64,000 bases of DNA, from positions 3,239,825 to 3,303,824 of the forward strand of contig OY992836.1 of the NCBI GenBank assembly GCA_963921425.1. The letters are read 5' to 3'. Numbering within the stretch: the stretch's first letter is position 1; every line of letters begins with the position of its first letter. A program made the position numbers and the translations under genes. The notes below the pieces were generated by a model that was given only the letters and a program-made list of their open reading frames with translations, was not told the origin of the DNA and did no database searches. This document shows positions 45,401 to 57,062 of this stretch, one piece after another. The DNA comes from Dryas octopetala. Taxonomy: Eukaryota; Streptophyta; Magnoliopsida; Rosales; Rosaceae.

Positions 45401-45766
45401 AACAATTTTAAGAAGCCATTTGTAAATTCAATTACTTTTTCCGAGACTTACAACCCTAATTGGAAGAATCACTCAAGTCTTTCATGGAGACAAAGCCAAC
45501 CCCAAATGAACTTAGGAGGAAATTCAATGCCAAGCAATTCATGTCATTCTCATAATCCCTCATATTCCTATGTTTCTCATGTTCCTCACCCCACTTCACA
45601 AAGTGTTGCCCCACAACAAACTTTATCATCACCCTCAGAGGACACTCTCCAAAGTTCATGCAATTGATCGATCAAGCCTTTGTAGAGGTTAAAACTTCCA
45701 CCCAACAAAATACACAAACCATTGCGAAGCTAAAACATCAAATAGGTCAATTAGTTACCATTGTGG

Positions 45767-45775
45767 AGGGGGGGG

Positions 45776-45822
<47 letters not shown>
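45767..45822. repeat. G-run and (GA)n microsatellite inside the Gypsy gag-protease region
   Basis: About 12 G followed by about 21 GA units, in the gag-protease linker after the LKHQIGQLV segment. Repeat growth here shifts the frame. Confidence 0.9.
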
Positions 45823-45826
<4 letters not shown>

Positions 45827-46139
45827 AAATTTCCAAGTCAACCTCTTTATAATCCAAAGGGTCATTCCAAGTTGATGAATCTAGTTCATTCAATACTCAT
45901 GAGCATGTCAAGTCCATCACAACCCTTAGGTCGGGTAGGCAAATTGATAATAAGGTTCAAATGCCTAATTTGGAAGAAGAAAATGATAAAAAATGACAAA
46001 AATGAAACAAATGGATTAGGTGACCTAGAACCTAATGTTGATCATAATATCAAGTCAAAAGGAAAAGAGCCTTTAATTGTTGATTCTTCTAAGACTTTTG
46101 TGCCCAAAGCCCCATTTCCTCATAAGTTAGCTAAGACAA

Positions 46140-46884
46140 AGAAAAATGCATAATTTAATGACATTATAGAAGTGTTCAAGCAAGTCTATATCAAAATCCC
46201 CTTCTTAGATGCCTCAAACAAGTGCCTTCTTATGCTAAATTATTGAAAGACCTATGCACCATAAAAGGAGAACCAACGTTCCAAAGCAATTAAGCCTTTC
46301 TCACCGAACAAATCAGTTTAGGTATCGAGCATCAAATACCGGTTAAGTACAAGGACCCCAGTTGTCCTATCATTGCATGCACGATAGGAACTCATCATAT
46401 AGAAAGAGCATTTCTAGATTTATGAGCAAGCGTGAACCTTTTACCATACTTCGTTTATGTGCAACTAGGCTTAGAAGAAATGAAACCAACCTTGGTGACT
46501 CTCTCTTTAGCAGATAGGTCGATTAAAATTCCTACAGGAATGGTAGAAGATGTCTTGGTCAAGGTTAATGAGTTTTATTTCCCTGTGAATTTTATTGTGC
46601 TAGAAACCCAACACGTGACAAATGCTTGTGATCAAATTCCGGTAATTTTAAGACGTTTATTCCTAGCCACCGCCAATGCACAAATTAATTGTAGGAATGA
46701 GGTCATGATTTTATCGTTTGGGAACTTAACTAGGAATCTTAATATTTTTAACATAAGTCATCAACCACAAGAGGGTGAGGATATTATTTGCGAGGTTAAT
46801 CTAATCGAACAAATAGTGGTAGACTCTTTCCATAGGGATAATCTTGAGGACCCATTAGAAGCATGTTTAGTCCACTTTGGTTGA
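46140..46884 (+). pseudogene. Gypsy aspartic protease remnant
   Basis: The retropepsin-like domain reads ...FLDL, a TGA at 46423-46425, then ASVNLLPYFVYVQLGL, followed by LADRSIKIPTGMVEDVLVKV and IPVILRRLFLATANAQINC. The stop replaces the glycine of the active-site D(L/T)GAS motif, so no active protease could be made. Confidence 0.85.
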
Positions 46885-47001
46885 GATTTTGATCTTAATG
46901 AAGCCATAGAAGAAATCAATGCACTCTTGGAGTCCACATCCATCATGAATACCACAAATTGGAAACCTAGGGTAGAATCTCTTCATTTTTCCAAAAATCT
47001 T

Positions 47002-47006
47002 CTACT
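47002..47006. repeat. Target-site duplication CTACT, left copy, of the SIRE-like element
   Basis: CTACT immediately before the terminal TGAAAG; the same five bases follow the other terminus at 57058-57062. This marks the insertion into the Gypsy protease-RT region. Confidence 0.92.
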
Positions 47007-48714
47007 TGAAAGTTTAATTTAGGTGATCTATTCACTCAATTAACTTGATTAAATTCACTTTCAGTGATCGGACCCCAATTTTTATTTTATACTTGATTAA
47101 ATTCACTTTCAGTGATCGGACCCCAATTTTTATTTTATATGATCATTCAAGAACTAGTCAAACAGACACAACTCTGACGATGCAGTAACTAAAATCTGAA
47201 ACTCCAGATTTACTTGTAAAATCAAACCAACTTCAGTAAATACCACAAGTCAGAACACACCAACGAATTGAGTGACACCCTATGCACTCAAAGGATCCAT
47301 CAATGTAGGCATTCTAGTGCTATCAACAACTAAAGTGGTGTGTGGACAGATTTAACAAACTTTCATTTAGCATTCATGATCTAAGTTAACATGCTAAAGT
47401 GAAGTGTGTGTGATCTTGTGGAGTTATTTTCGAATTAATAATCAGCAACACATAGGAAACAAATCACAAACAAGCCACACGATTGTTCACCCAGAAAACT
47501 ACTAACGGTTAAAAACTAGGGGTCTTTCCAGCTGACCAAGCAATCCACTAAAGAAGAAGTTCAATACAAAGGGAGCATACAGCACACAAGCTCAATCACT
47601 AAGTCCTAGACTAAGTGGCAGCATTCTTACCCCTTTGTGCAACTTCCACAAGCAAGGCAATCGGTCATTCATGAAGAAGGCAGCTCCAACTCCAAGCTCA
47701 TCAACCCATGGCACCAATTCACACCAAGCCCAGTAGATTCATCAATGTATGAACATGATATGCCAATGTTGGATTCTTAAAAAGAAGATCAACCTTCTCA
47801 AGCTAGAGGCATGAAAAGGTTGATACTGAATCCTTCAACTAAAATCTAAAATGAATGTGTTTGAAAAATATATAAAAAGATTTAAACACTCAAGCCCATT
47901 CATAATTTTAGATGAAACAAAAAAGTTCAGAAAATTATTTTGATTTTTAAGAATTAAATGAACATTTTCTAACTTGATAAAAATGAGCACTCACCCTGAA
48001 AAATACCCAGGCATAAAACCACGAAAATACCCATTGAAAATGCTCATAGCTAGACACACGCCAAAAGATCTGAACAGAGTACATCATATACCCGTACACA
48101 CACACACCATTTCCATGTTTGCCCGAGCCACGTGGAAGCCAATCAATGGCTGTCCACACGAGACGAATAAGGGGCATATTCCCTTTGTCCTAGAGGGGTA
48201 TCCTAGTATTACTAAGGATAGGAATGAGGAGCTGTAAAAACTAATATTGCTTTATTTTGCAAAAATCAGAAATGGAGAAGATGATGAATAGTGCTGATGT
48301 GTGTGTAAGTGTGTGGCGTGAATGACTAAGATGCAATCAGATCTGATTGATACAGTGGGGGAACCAAGTCATGTGCAATGCACATGTATGTTTAGTAAAA
48401 AACAGAGAATGGGCTTTCAATGAAATGGGCTTTAAAAGAAAAACCCGAAATGGCCTCACTGCAGTGTCTGTCACTGTATCAACCACTGTACGTGAAAAAC
48501 ATTGTTCTTTATGACTAGTCAAATGGACACAAAAATGATATTTTCATGAATTGAATGAAGTGCAGTATACCTTGAGTCTTGTTCATTCTTGACTTCTTCA
48601 ATACAGCTGAACTTGTCCTTAATCTAGCCTAGAGCTTGTGAGTGATTAAATAAAAATAAATACAATAGTTTTGACAAGGAAAATAGCCAATATAACAAAT
48701 CCTAGAAACTAACA
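47007..48714 (-). repeat. 3' LTR of the SIRE-like element
   Basis: 1708 bp, TGTTAGTTTC...CTTTCA on the minus strand. It has a private 48-bp tandem duplication at about 47042-47137 (ACTTGATTAAATTCACTTTC twice) that the 5' LTR lacks. Otherwise nearly identical to 55365-57057. Confidence 0.93.
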
Positions 48715-48726
48715 ATCTCCCCCTTT
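48715..48726 (-). promoter_or_regulatory. Polypurine tract
   Basis: AAAGGGGGAGAT on the minus strand, directly abutting the start of the 3' LTR, the priming site for plus-strand DNA synthesis. Confidence 0.85.
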
Positions 48727-50228
48727 GGCTTTCCTTGACAAAACATCAACACATTCACCTCACAAGACTCTCAACACTCAGCCCAACACTATGTTATAAT
48801 GTACCTGCAATAAGAAGTATTTGCACAACACAAAATATGATAGTACAGCAACCAACACAGCAAGCAATGTAGAGTAAACAAATACATTCTCCCCCTTTTT
48901 GTCATGGAAAGACAAAAGGACATATATAAAAAATATGAGTGAAGTTAAAGAGCACAGAAAGTTGGAGAAATATTCAAGAGAAAAATACATGCTTAAAAAG
49001 TAACTTCCACAAAAGACTAACTCCCCCTAAGTTCTAACTCCCCCTAAATTCGAACTCCCCCTAGGACTGATAACCGGCAGCAGCAGTAGCAGCGTCTCTG
49101 TACCGGGCTTGCAGAATATAGACATATAATATGAGGGGCAGCTAGAAAAGAAAATAGGCATTCAAAAAAGATTGAAATGCCCTTTAATGAACAGTAACCC
49201 AAAGAGCTGAATGGTCGTGTTAAAATGACTGTATGTGACGACTGCAGACCAGTCAAAATAGACAAAGTTCGTACAGAACAGAACAGGGACATAAAGCAGT
49301 CATGAAATTTGACGAAAAGATAGAGGAATCCTAGAAGAGTTGGAAGCAATGACACACAAGAAAAATCTACGAGTTAAATGTGCTTCAGGGATTTTATTTT
49401 TGATAAAAAAAATTTGACAAAACAACAAACACAATTGAAAAGAATTAACCACCAATGTCAACACTCTAATAGATATAGAAAATGAGGATTGCAAATTTTG
49501 TGCAAGAAAATAAGCATATTTGGGATATAGGTAGGTCAATGCTAGCATTCAAGACTTGTTCTAGATGGAAAAACAATGTCAAAGACAACCAAAGAGGTTG
49601 AATAAGTTTCATCCACAAAAAGAGATTAGAATTTGACCACTCAAGAGAATTTCTAATTTGGGAACAAATCTTGAAAACAAAGTTTTTCAACTCATGACAA
49701 TGGCTATGAGAAAATTATTTTCATTTGTTTTGTTTAGGCACATCCCAAGTTAAGTGCAATGATTTGGTCCAATTTTACGACTCTTTACCCTAGAACACCA
49801 TAAAAACACCTTATTTCTCCCTAGGGCCGTGACTTCTTTGGTCACACTTCCTTTTTTCTTTTTTGTTATTTTTGTATGGTGCACATTTGTTCAAATGAGG
49901 AAAGTTTAGCTGAAGATGGGTCACAAAGGAGGAATTATATTGAAGGGCTAAATTGCATCCTCAAACAAATTGTCTTTGAAAAATATTTAACAAGTTTGAT
50001 TGACCATGACAAAGTGTTAAATAGAAAGAGATCTCAAAGCTAACATTGGACAAGAAGAAATGATTATGCTTATTGACATGACACATGTAATGCAAGAACC
50101 TTTTTGAATATCAAAGAGAGTGTGACAAGCAATGTTAAGACCTTTCAAAATGGTTATTTAAAAAAAACGAAACTACTTAAACCAAAGAAAGGAAACTTAA
50201 ACAATGAAGCACATTTAACTACAAAGAA
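48727..50228 (-). other. Post-pol spacer of the SIRE-like element
   Basis: 1.5 kb between the pol stop and the polypurine tract. On the minus strand three GGGGGAGTT boxes stand together (plus coordinates 49020-49064), and a polypurine-like AAAAAGGGGGAGAATG lies near 48890. SIRE elements often keep an envelope-like ORF here; only short unconvincing ORFs remain. The same spacer type is seen in the remnant at 398-940. Confidence 0.6.
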
Positions 50229-51906
50229 TCATGCATGTGTACAAATGCCAATTGACTTCCGAAGACTAATGTGCTTTGGATTCTCTAAAGCCTTTGTCAA
50301 GATGTCTGCAAGTTGCTGTTCGGAAGGAACAAAAGTCAAAGTAAGAGTTCCACTCTCCACAAGATCTCGAATGAAATGATGTCTTATGTCAATATGCTTG
50401 GTTCGAGTATGTTGCACCGGGTTCTTGGAGATATCTATAGCACTCATGTTATCACAATAGATAAGAAAGGTTTTCTCAAGATATCTATAATCGGCTAACA
50501 TTTGTCTCATCCAAATGAGTTGTGTACAACAACTCCCTGCTGCTATGTATTCAGCTTCAGCAGTCGACAAAGAGACAGAATTCTGCTTCTTGCTATGCCA
50601 AGACACTAAGTTATTCCCAACATAGAAAGCACCACCCGAGGTGCTCATCAAATCATCACTACACCCAGCCCAATCAGAGTCACTAAATCCAACCAATTTA
50701 GTGTTGGTATCATGGGTATACCACAACCCATAGTCAAGAGTCCCACTTACATATTTGATGATCCTCTTTGTTGCAAACAAATGAGATTCTTTGGGATCAC
50801 TTTGGAACCTAGCACACACTCCTACCGCAAACGATATGTCCGGTCTACTAGCTGTGAGATACTAGCTGTGAGATAGAGGAGACTTCCTATCATGCTTCTA
50901 TACAAGGTTTGGTCCACTTGCTTACCACTTGGATCCCTATGAAGTTTGGAGCTTTTACTCATTGGAGTAATAGCCACTTTGGAAGACTCAAACCCAAACT
51001 TTTTGACCAAATTTCTAGCATACTTAGATTGGGAGATAAATATCCCACTATCTACTTGCTTAACTTGCAGCCCTAAAAAGAAATTCATTTCACCAACTAG
51101 ACTCATTTCAAATTCACTAGACATTACATCAATGAATCTCTTAACATGAAAATTTGAAGTTGAACCAAAGACAATATCATCACATAAACTTGAGCAATCA
51201 AGACATCATTTTTTAACCTTTTTACAAATAGGGTCTTGTCAACCGACCCTCTTTGATATCCATTGGACAACAAGTGATGAGAGAGTCTCTCGTACCAAGC
51301 TCTTGGAGCTTGCTTCAGCCCATACAAGGCTTTTCTCAATTTATAAACACCATCTTTCATGTGAGGATCCTCAAAACCTTTTGGTTGTTCCACAAAAACT
51401 TCCTCATTCAAGTAACCATTTAAAAATGCCGTTTTAACATCCATTTGATACAATTTGAACTTAAGATGGCATGCAATGGCACAAAGTAACCTAACGGACT
51501 CAAGTCTAGCAACGGGTGCAAAAGTCTCATCAAAATCAATACCCTCTAATTGAGAGTACCCTTGAGCAACAAGCCTAGCCTTGTTTCTAACTACATTCCC
51601 AAATTCATCAGATTTATTTTTGAAGATCCATTTGGTTCCAATGACATTTGTGTTGGCTGGTCTTTCTACAAGAGTCCACACTTGGTTTCTCTCAAATTGG
51701 TTTAATTCCTCATGCATTGCACTCACCCATTCCTCATGATTGACTTCTTTGACATTTTTAGGTTCAACAATGGACACATAGCACACATGAGCAAGTTCAT
51801 TTGCCATTTGTTTTCTAGTCCTAACTGGCTGGTCTAAAGAACCTAGAATTACATCTTCACCATGGTTACACCTCACCCATCTTGGTTTTTCAGATCTGTC
51901 ACTCAA
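50229..51906 (-). pseudogene. SIRE-like reverse transcriptase and RNase H
   Basis: The Copia reverse transcriptase is clear: [49 protein letters not shown] and [14 protein letters not shown], then [13 protein letters not shown]. The catalytic YVDD box is destroyed by a one-base deletion near 51160, after which the frame changes. The next piece (51124-50822) continues the domain and ends at a short tandem duplication. RNase H (50819-50229) is intact in itself: SDSDWAGCSDD, STAEAEYIAA, then the PSEQQLADILTKAL box. Confidence 0.92.
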
Positions 51907-51937
51907 GGTTTTTTCATTTTATTCGCTCTCTGACTTA

Positions 51938-53491
51938 TCAAACTCTAACATTTTTTGAGTCATCAGTAAGTTCATCACTGCCTGACTTGGACTCTTCTTT
52001 AACCAAATTATCCTCTTTAGGATCAGATTGAGGGAACAATCCATCCTTATATGCAGCCATTTCAATAGATGCATCATGATAATCTATTTTCACATTTATG
52101 GACTCCATCATAGAATTTGTTCGCAAATTGAAAACTCTGAAAGCTCTACCGTTGAATGAATAGCCTAAAAACAGACCCTCATCACTCTTAGAATCAAATT
52201 TCCCCAAATGTTCTCTATCCCTAAGGATGTAGCATGCACTCCCAAACACTCTAAAGTGTGTAACCTTGGGTTTCCTACCCTTCCACAGTTCATAGGGAGT
52301 TTTTTTGATTCCCTGCCTAAGGTAGACTTTATTTATGATGTAACATGCTGTGTTGACCGCCTCAGCCCAGAAATGTTTAGCAAGATTTTTGCTATTCAAC
52401 ATCACTCTTGCCATCTCAATCAAAACCCTATTCTTTCTCTCAACGATTCCATTTTGTTGGGGTGTTATAGGAGCTGAAAATTCATGTTTGATGCCCATTT
52501 GACAACAAAACTCATCGAATTGAGAGTTTTCAAACTCAGTTCCATGGTCTGATCTAATTCGGGACAGGGTTGACAGACTTGACATACCTTCACTTTTCAG
52601 CAGTTTCACAATCTTGACAAAATGATGAAATGTCTCTGACTTGTCCTTAAGAAATGACACCCAAGTGTACCTAGAAAAATCATCTACCATGACTAGAATG
52701 TATTTCTTTCCACCTATTGACAAGGTTTGGACAGGACCAACTAAATCCAAGTGAATTAGTTCAAGTGTCCTAGAGGTGCCTATGTCTTTGACTCTTTTGT
52801 GTGGTTCTTTGGTTTGTTTCCCCATTTGACAAGGACCACAAATAAAAGTTTCGGGCTTTCCTATCTTTGGTAGACCTCTAACAATCTCATGTTTAGACAA
52901 CTTGTAAAGGTCATGAACATTAATGTGACCAAGTCTTTGATGCCAAAGAGAGCTAGTGTCATCAATAGCTCTATTGCAAGTATTCTCAATTTTTCCAACA
53001 TTGCCATCAAACACATAGCAATTATCCCTAGACCTAGGGGCATTCAAGATCTCCCTTCCTTGGGAGTCAACAATTCTACATCCACTCTTGGACATACACA
53101 CTTCACCACCTCATTCATCACAAAGTTGGCTAATACTAAGCAAATTAGAATTCAGCCCATCAAAAAATCTTACATTTTTCAATTCGGGTATACCGGGAAT
53201 GTGTACAACCCCTTTTCCACTCACATAGGACTTCTCTCCTCCTCCAAAAGTCACACTACCACCATCATAAGGAGCAAGTGAGGTAAAGACCTCCTTATCT
53301 CCCGTCATATGTTTGGAACACCCACTATCTAGGTACCAAATGTTCCTCTTAGTGGCTGAAAAAGCATTCAAGGTTACTAGACATTTAGTGGAGCTCTTCA
53401 CAACCCATCTTTGATGTGGACTTGACTTATTTTTGGGAAGTGGGGTGACAAGTAAGGCAATTTTGGTTACCTCTTTGAGTAGATTGTTCAC
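51938..53491 (-). pseudogene. SIRE-like protease and integrase
   Basis: Protease begins at about 53491 with WYLDSGCSKHMTGD (active site D-S-G). A TGA at 53113-53111 interrupts the frame before the GAG-pre-integrase zinc finger (WHQRLGHINVHDLYKLSKHE ... CGPCQMGK). The integrase core has its three acidic residues in HLDLVGPVQ, RSDHGTEFEN and PQQNGIVERKNR, followed by the GKFDSKSDEGLFLGYS segment. The frame changes again before the reverse transcriptase at 51906. Confidence 0.93.
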
Positions 53492-53536
53492 TTGCTCTTG
53501 TAGAGAAATATTTCTCTTTGGTTCACTTGATTTCTT

Positions 53537-55290
53537 TCATCTAAGTTTGTTGCAATTTGGTCTAATGTGACCCTTGACATGACAATAATGACAAACCGGG
53601 ACAAATTTTGTTTTTCTAAGTGAAGTAGAACAATCAATTTGTGTGACACTTGATGTAGCTTGACTTGACTTAGAATGAGATGCATTTTGACCAATGTCAA
53701 TGAAACCTAGACCCTTTTTGACACCATGATCTGATTTTGACTTGACAAAAATGGTTTTTGTGTTGGATATACTAGGACTATTTTCACTAAAACCCAAACC
53801 GGTCTTGTCACCATGATGCTTTCCAATCCTAAGCATCCTATCAACCTTTTCAGCCCCAATGGTGAGCTCAACAATGCTCTCATTTGCTTCATGTACTTCT
53901 TTTTGAAGTTTCTCATTCAAAGATTTAAAGTAGATGTTGCTCTCCTTGAGCACTTTGACTTGACTCTCAAAATTTTGTTTCAAGATAGCCACACTTTCTA
54001 ATTCACTCTCTAATGACTCAATCTTCTCACACAATTTCAATTTAGCATTCTTTAGTTTCTGATTTTCTTCCTTTATGCTAAGAGTTTCGGTGAAAAGTAA
54101 GTCATACTTATCACAAAGTGCAGTGTAAGACTCATCATCAGGAGCAGATTCTGAGTCAGACCCACCATCAACTTGTTCAATCTTCTTGATTGATGCAACA
54201 AATGCAACTTCATCACCCTCAATATCGGAAGAAGACTCACAATCATTTGAGTCCTCACTCTCACTATCACTCCAAGTGATTTTCATGGCTTTATTCTTAC
54301 TTGAAGAATAATTCTTTCTATTATTTGCACATTCAATTACTATGTGACATATTCCACCACAAGTGTAACATTTCACATCTCTCTTGGTTGTTCTTCCTTT
54401 CTTAAAGTTAGACTTCCTCTCTTGTTTTCTCTCAAATGAATTCTCTCCTTGAGGTTTGAATTTGAACTCCTTAAAGTTGTTACCACTAGTCCTAGCTTCT
54501 CTCCCTTTATTTTTAAGAATTCGTCTAAATCTTTTGACAAAAAGGGCAACCTCATCATCGGACATTGATGATTTTTCACTCAAGTTTTCACTCATCTCTT
54601 TGACACTTTGCAAAGCAATATCCTTTGACTTCTTGCTGTCTCTTTCATCCATTTCAAGTTTCATCTCAAAAGTTTTAAGTTTTCCTACCAATTTACCAAT
54701 TTTGAGTTCATCCAAATTTTGGACTTCTTGTATTGCATGTTTCTTAGATTGAAATCTCTTAGGTAGAGATCTAAGAACCTTTTGGACAATGGTAGACTCC
54801 TTATAAGGTTTACCTAGGGACATGGCTTCATTTGTGAGGGCTTCCAACCTTTCATAGAACTCGAAAAATGACTCGGACTCTTTCATCCTAATTTCTTCAA
54901 ATTTGGCATGTACCATTTGAAGCTTAAGTGACCTAACTTGTTTGTCCCATTCATGAACAACCCTAAGTTTGTTCCAAGCTTGCCTAGCCGTGACACAATG
55001 TTGTATGTGTGCAAATTGTGAGGAAGATAGTGCAGTGACAATAGCATTTCTAGCCTTCTTGTTGGAGCTAGAGGCCGTGACTTCGGTTAAAGACCATTCG
55101 GACCTAGGCTTAGGAGTTTCAATCCCATCAACAGTTCGTGTGGGAGGATCCACTCAACAATGAGATACTCATATGCCAACTCGTCATAGGCATCAAGGAA
55201 AATTTCAAATTTCTCTCTCCAAGCAGCGTAGTTGCTGCCATCAAAAAATGGAGTAGAGTTGCAAGACCCTGCGACTCGATCTCTTTCCAT
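53537..55290 (-). pseudogene. SIRE-like gag with two zinc knuckles
   Basis: The start at 55290 (MERDRVAGSCNSTPFFDGSN) is followed by YAAWREKFEIFLDA, then a frame change at about 55150 into the long frame 55153-53537. That frame has the UBN2-type gag core (ARQAWNKLRVVHEW, SESFFEFYERLEALTNEAMS), a CCHC knuckle (CYTCGGICHIVIEC), coiled-coil-like KEENQKLKNAKLKLCEKIES, and a second CCHC (CHYCHVKGHIRPNC). It stops at 53537, whereas intact relatives continue into pol. Confidence 0.9.
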
Positions 55291-55350
55291 CTAGACACAC
55301 CTAGAAAACAAACAATACCCTAGGACCTCTCTATTTGTTTTTAGAGTAGC

Positions 55351-55362
55351 GCTTTGATACCA
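55351..55362 (-). promoter_or_regulatory. Primer-binding site, initiator tRNA-Met type
   Basis: TGGTATCAAAGC on the minus strand, two bases inside the 5' LTR, differing by one base from the common plant primer site TGGTATCAGAGC. Confidence 0.85.
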
Positions 55363-55364
55363 AT

Positions 55365-57057
55365 TGAAAGTTTAATTTAGGTAATCTGTTCACTCAATTA
55401 ACTTGATTAAATTCACTTTCAGTGATCGGACCCCAATTTTTATTTTATATGATCATTCAGGAACTAGTCAAACAAACACAACTCTGACGATGCAGTAACT
55501 AAAATCTGAAACTCCAGATTTACTTGTAAAATCAAATCAACTTCAGTAAATACCACAAGTCAGAACACAAACCAACTTCAGTAAATACCACAAGTCAGAA
55601 CACACCAAGGAATTGAGTGACACCCTATGCACTCAAAGGATCCATCAATGTAGGCATCCCAGTGCTATCAACAACTAAAGTGGTGTGTGGACAGATTTAA
55701 CAAACTTTCATTTAGCATTCATGATCTAAGTTAACATGCTAAAGTGAAGTGTGTGATCTTGTGAAGTTATTTTCGAATTAATAATCAAAAACACATAGGA
55801 AACAAATCACAAACAAGCCACACGATTGTTCACCCAGAAAACCAATAACGGTTAAAAACTGGGGGTCTTTCTAGCTGACCAAGCAATCCACTACAGAAGA
55901 AGCTCAATACAAAGGGAGCATACAGCACACAAGCTCAATCACTAAGTCCTAGACTAAGTGGCAGCTTTCTTACCCCTTTGTGCAACTTCCATAAGCAAGG
56001 CAATCGGTCATTCATGAAGAAGGCAGCTCCAACTCCAAGCTCATCAACCCATGGCACCAATTCACACCAAGCCCAGTAGATTCATCAATGTATGAACATG
56101 ATATGCCAATGTTGGATTCTTAAAAAGAAGATCAACTTTCTCAAGCTAGAGGCATGAAAAGGTTGATACTGAATCCTTCAACTAAAATCTAAAATGAATG
56201 TGTTTGAAAAATATATAAAAACATTTAAACACTCAAGCCCATTCAGAATTTTAGATGAAACAAAAAAGTTCAGAAAATCATTTTGATTTTTAAGAATTAA
56301 ATGAACATTTTCTGACTTGATAAAAATGAGCACTCACCCTGAAAAATACCCAGGCATAAAACCACGAAAATACCCATTGAAAATTCTAATAGCTAGACAC
56401 ACGCCAAAAGATCTGAACAGAGTACATCATATACCCGTACACACACACACCATTTCCATGTTTGCCCGAGCCACGTGGAAGCCAATCAATGGCTGTCCAC
56501 ACGAGACGAATAAGGGGCATATTCCCTTTGTCCTAGAGGGGTATCCTAGTATTACTAAGGATAGGAATGAGGAGCTGTAAAAACCAATATTGCTTTATTT
56601 TGCAAAAATCAGAAATGGAGAAGATGATGAATAATGCTGATGTGTGTGTAAGTGTGTGGCGTGAATGACTAAGATGCAATCAGATCTGATTGATACAGTG
56701 GGGGAACCAAGTCATGTGCAATGCACATGTATGTTTAGTAAAAAACAGAGAATGGGCTTTCAATGAAATGGGCTTTAAAAGAAAAACCCGAAATGGCCTC
56801 ACTGCAGTGTCTGTCACTGTATCAACCACTGTACGTGAAAAACATTGTTCTTTATGACTAGTCAAATGGACACAAAAATGATATTTTCATGAATTGAATG
56901 AAGTGCAGTATACCTTGAGTCTTGTTCATTCTTGACTTCTTCAATACAGCTGAACTTGTCCTAAATCTAGCCTAGAGCTTGTGAGTGATTAAATAAAAAT
57001 AAATACAATGGTTTTGACAAGGAAAATAGCCAATATAACAAATCCTAGAAACTAACA
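55365..57057 (-). repeat. 5' LTR of the SIRE-like element
   Basis: 1693 bp with TG...CA ends matching 47007-48714. It has its own private duplication of about 32 bp at 55549-55600 (CCAACTTCAGTAAATACCAC twice). Otherwise the two LTRs differ by scattered substitutions only, implying a fairly recent insertion. Confidence 0.93.
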
Positions 57058-57062
57058 CTACT
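57058..57062. repeat. Target-site duplication CTACT, right copy, of the SIRE-like element
   Basis: Identical to 47002-47006. The Gypsy coding sequence resumes immediately after it. Confidence 0.92.

Larger units (their letters stand above)
47007..57057 (-). mobile_element. SIRE-like Copia retrotransposon, structurally complete
   Basis: On the minus strand: 5' LTR 57057-55365, primer site 55362-55351, gag, protease, integrase, reverse transcriptase, RNase H, a long non-pol spacer with purine boxes, polypurine tract 48726-48715 and 3' LTR 48714-47007. Perfect 5-bp duplication CTACT on both flanks. LTRs of about 1.7 kb, the Copia domain order and several GGGGGAGTT boxes downstream of pol fit the SIRE/Maximus lineage. 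Several frameshifts and stops mean it is no longer autonomous. Confidence 0.93.

Noticed and set aside
45658-46153. ORFs with Arg-Glu repeats
   Set aside because: The repeat is a GA microsatellite inside decayed Gypsy gag; no separate gene is supported.
47974-56580. Identical pairs of ORFs at 47974 and 56317, and at 48337 and 56680
   Set aside because: They are not a duplicated gene; they sit at equivalent positions of the two LTRs of one Copia element.
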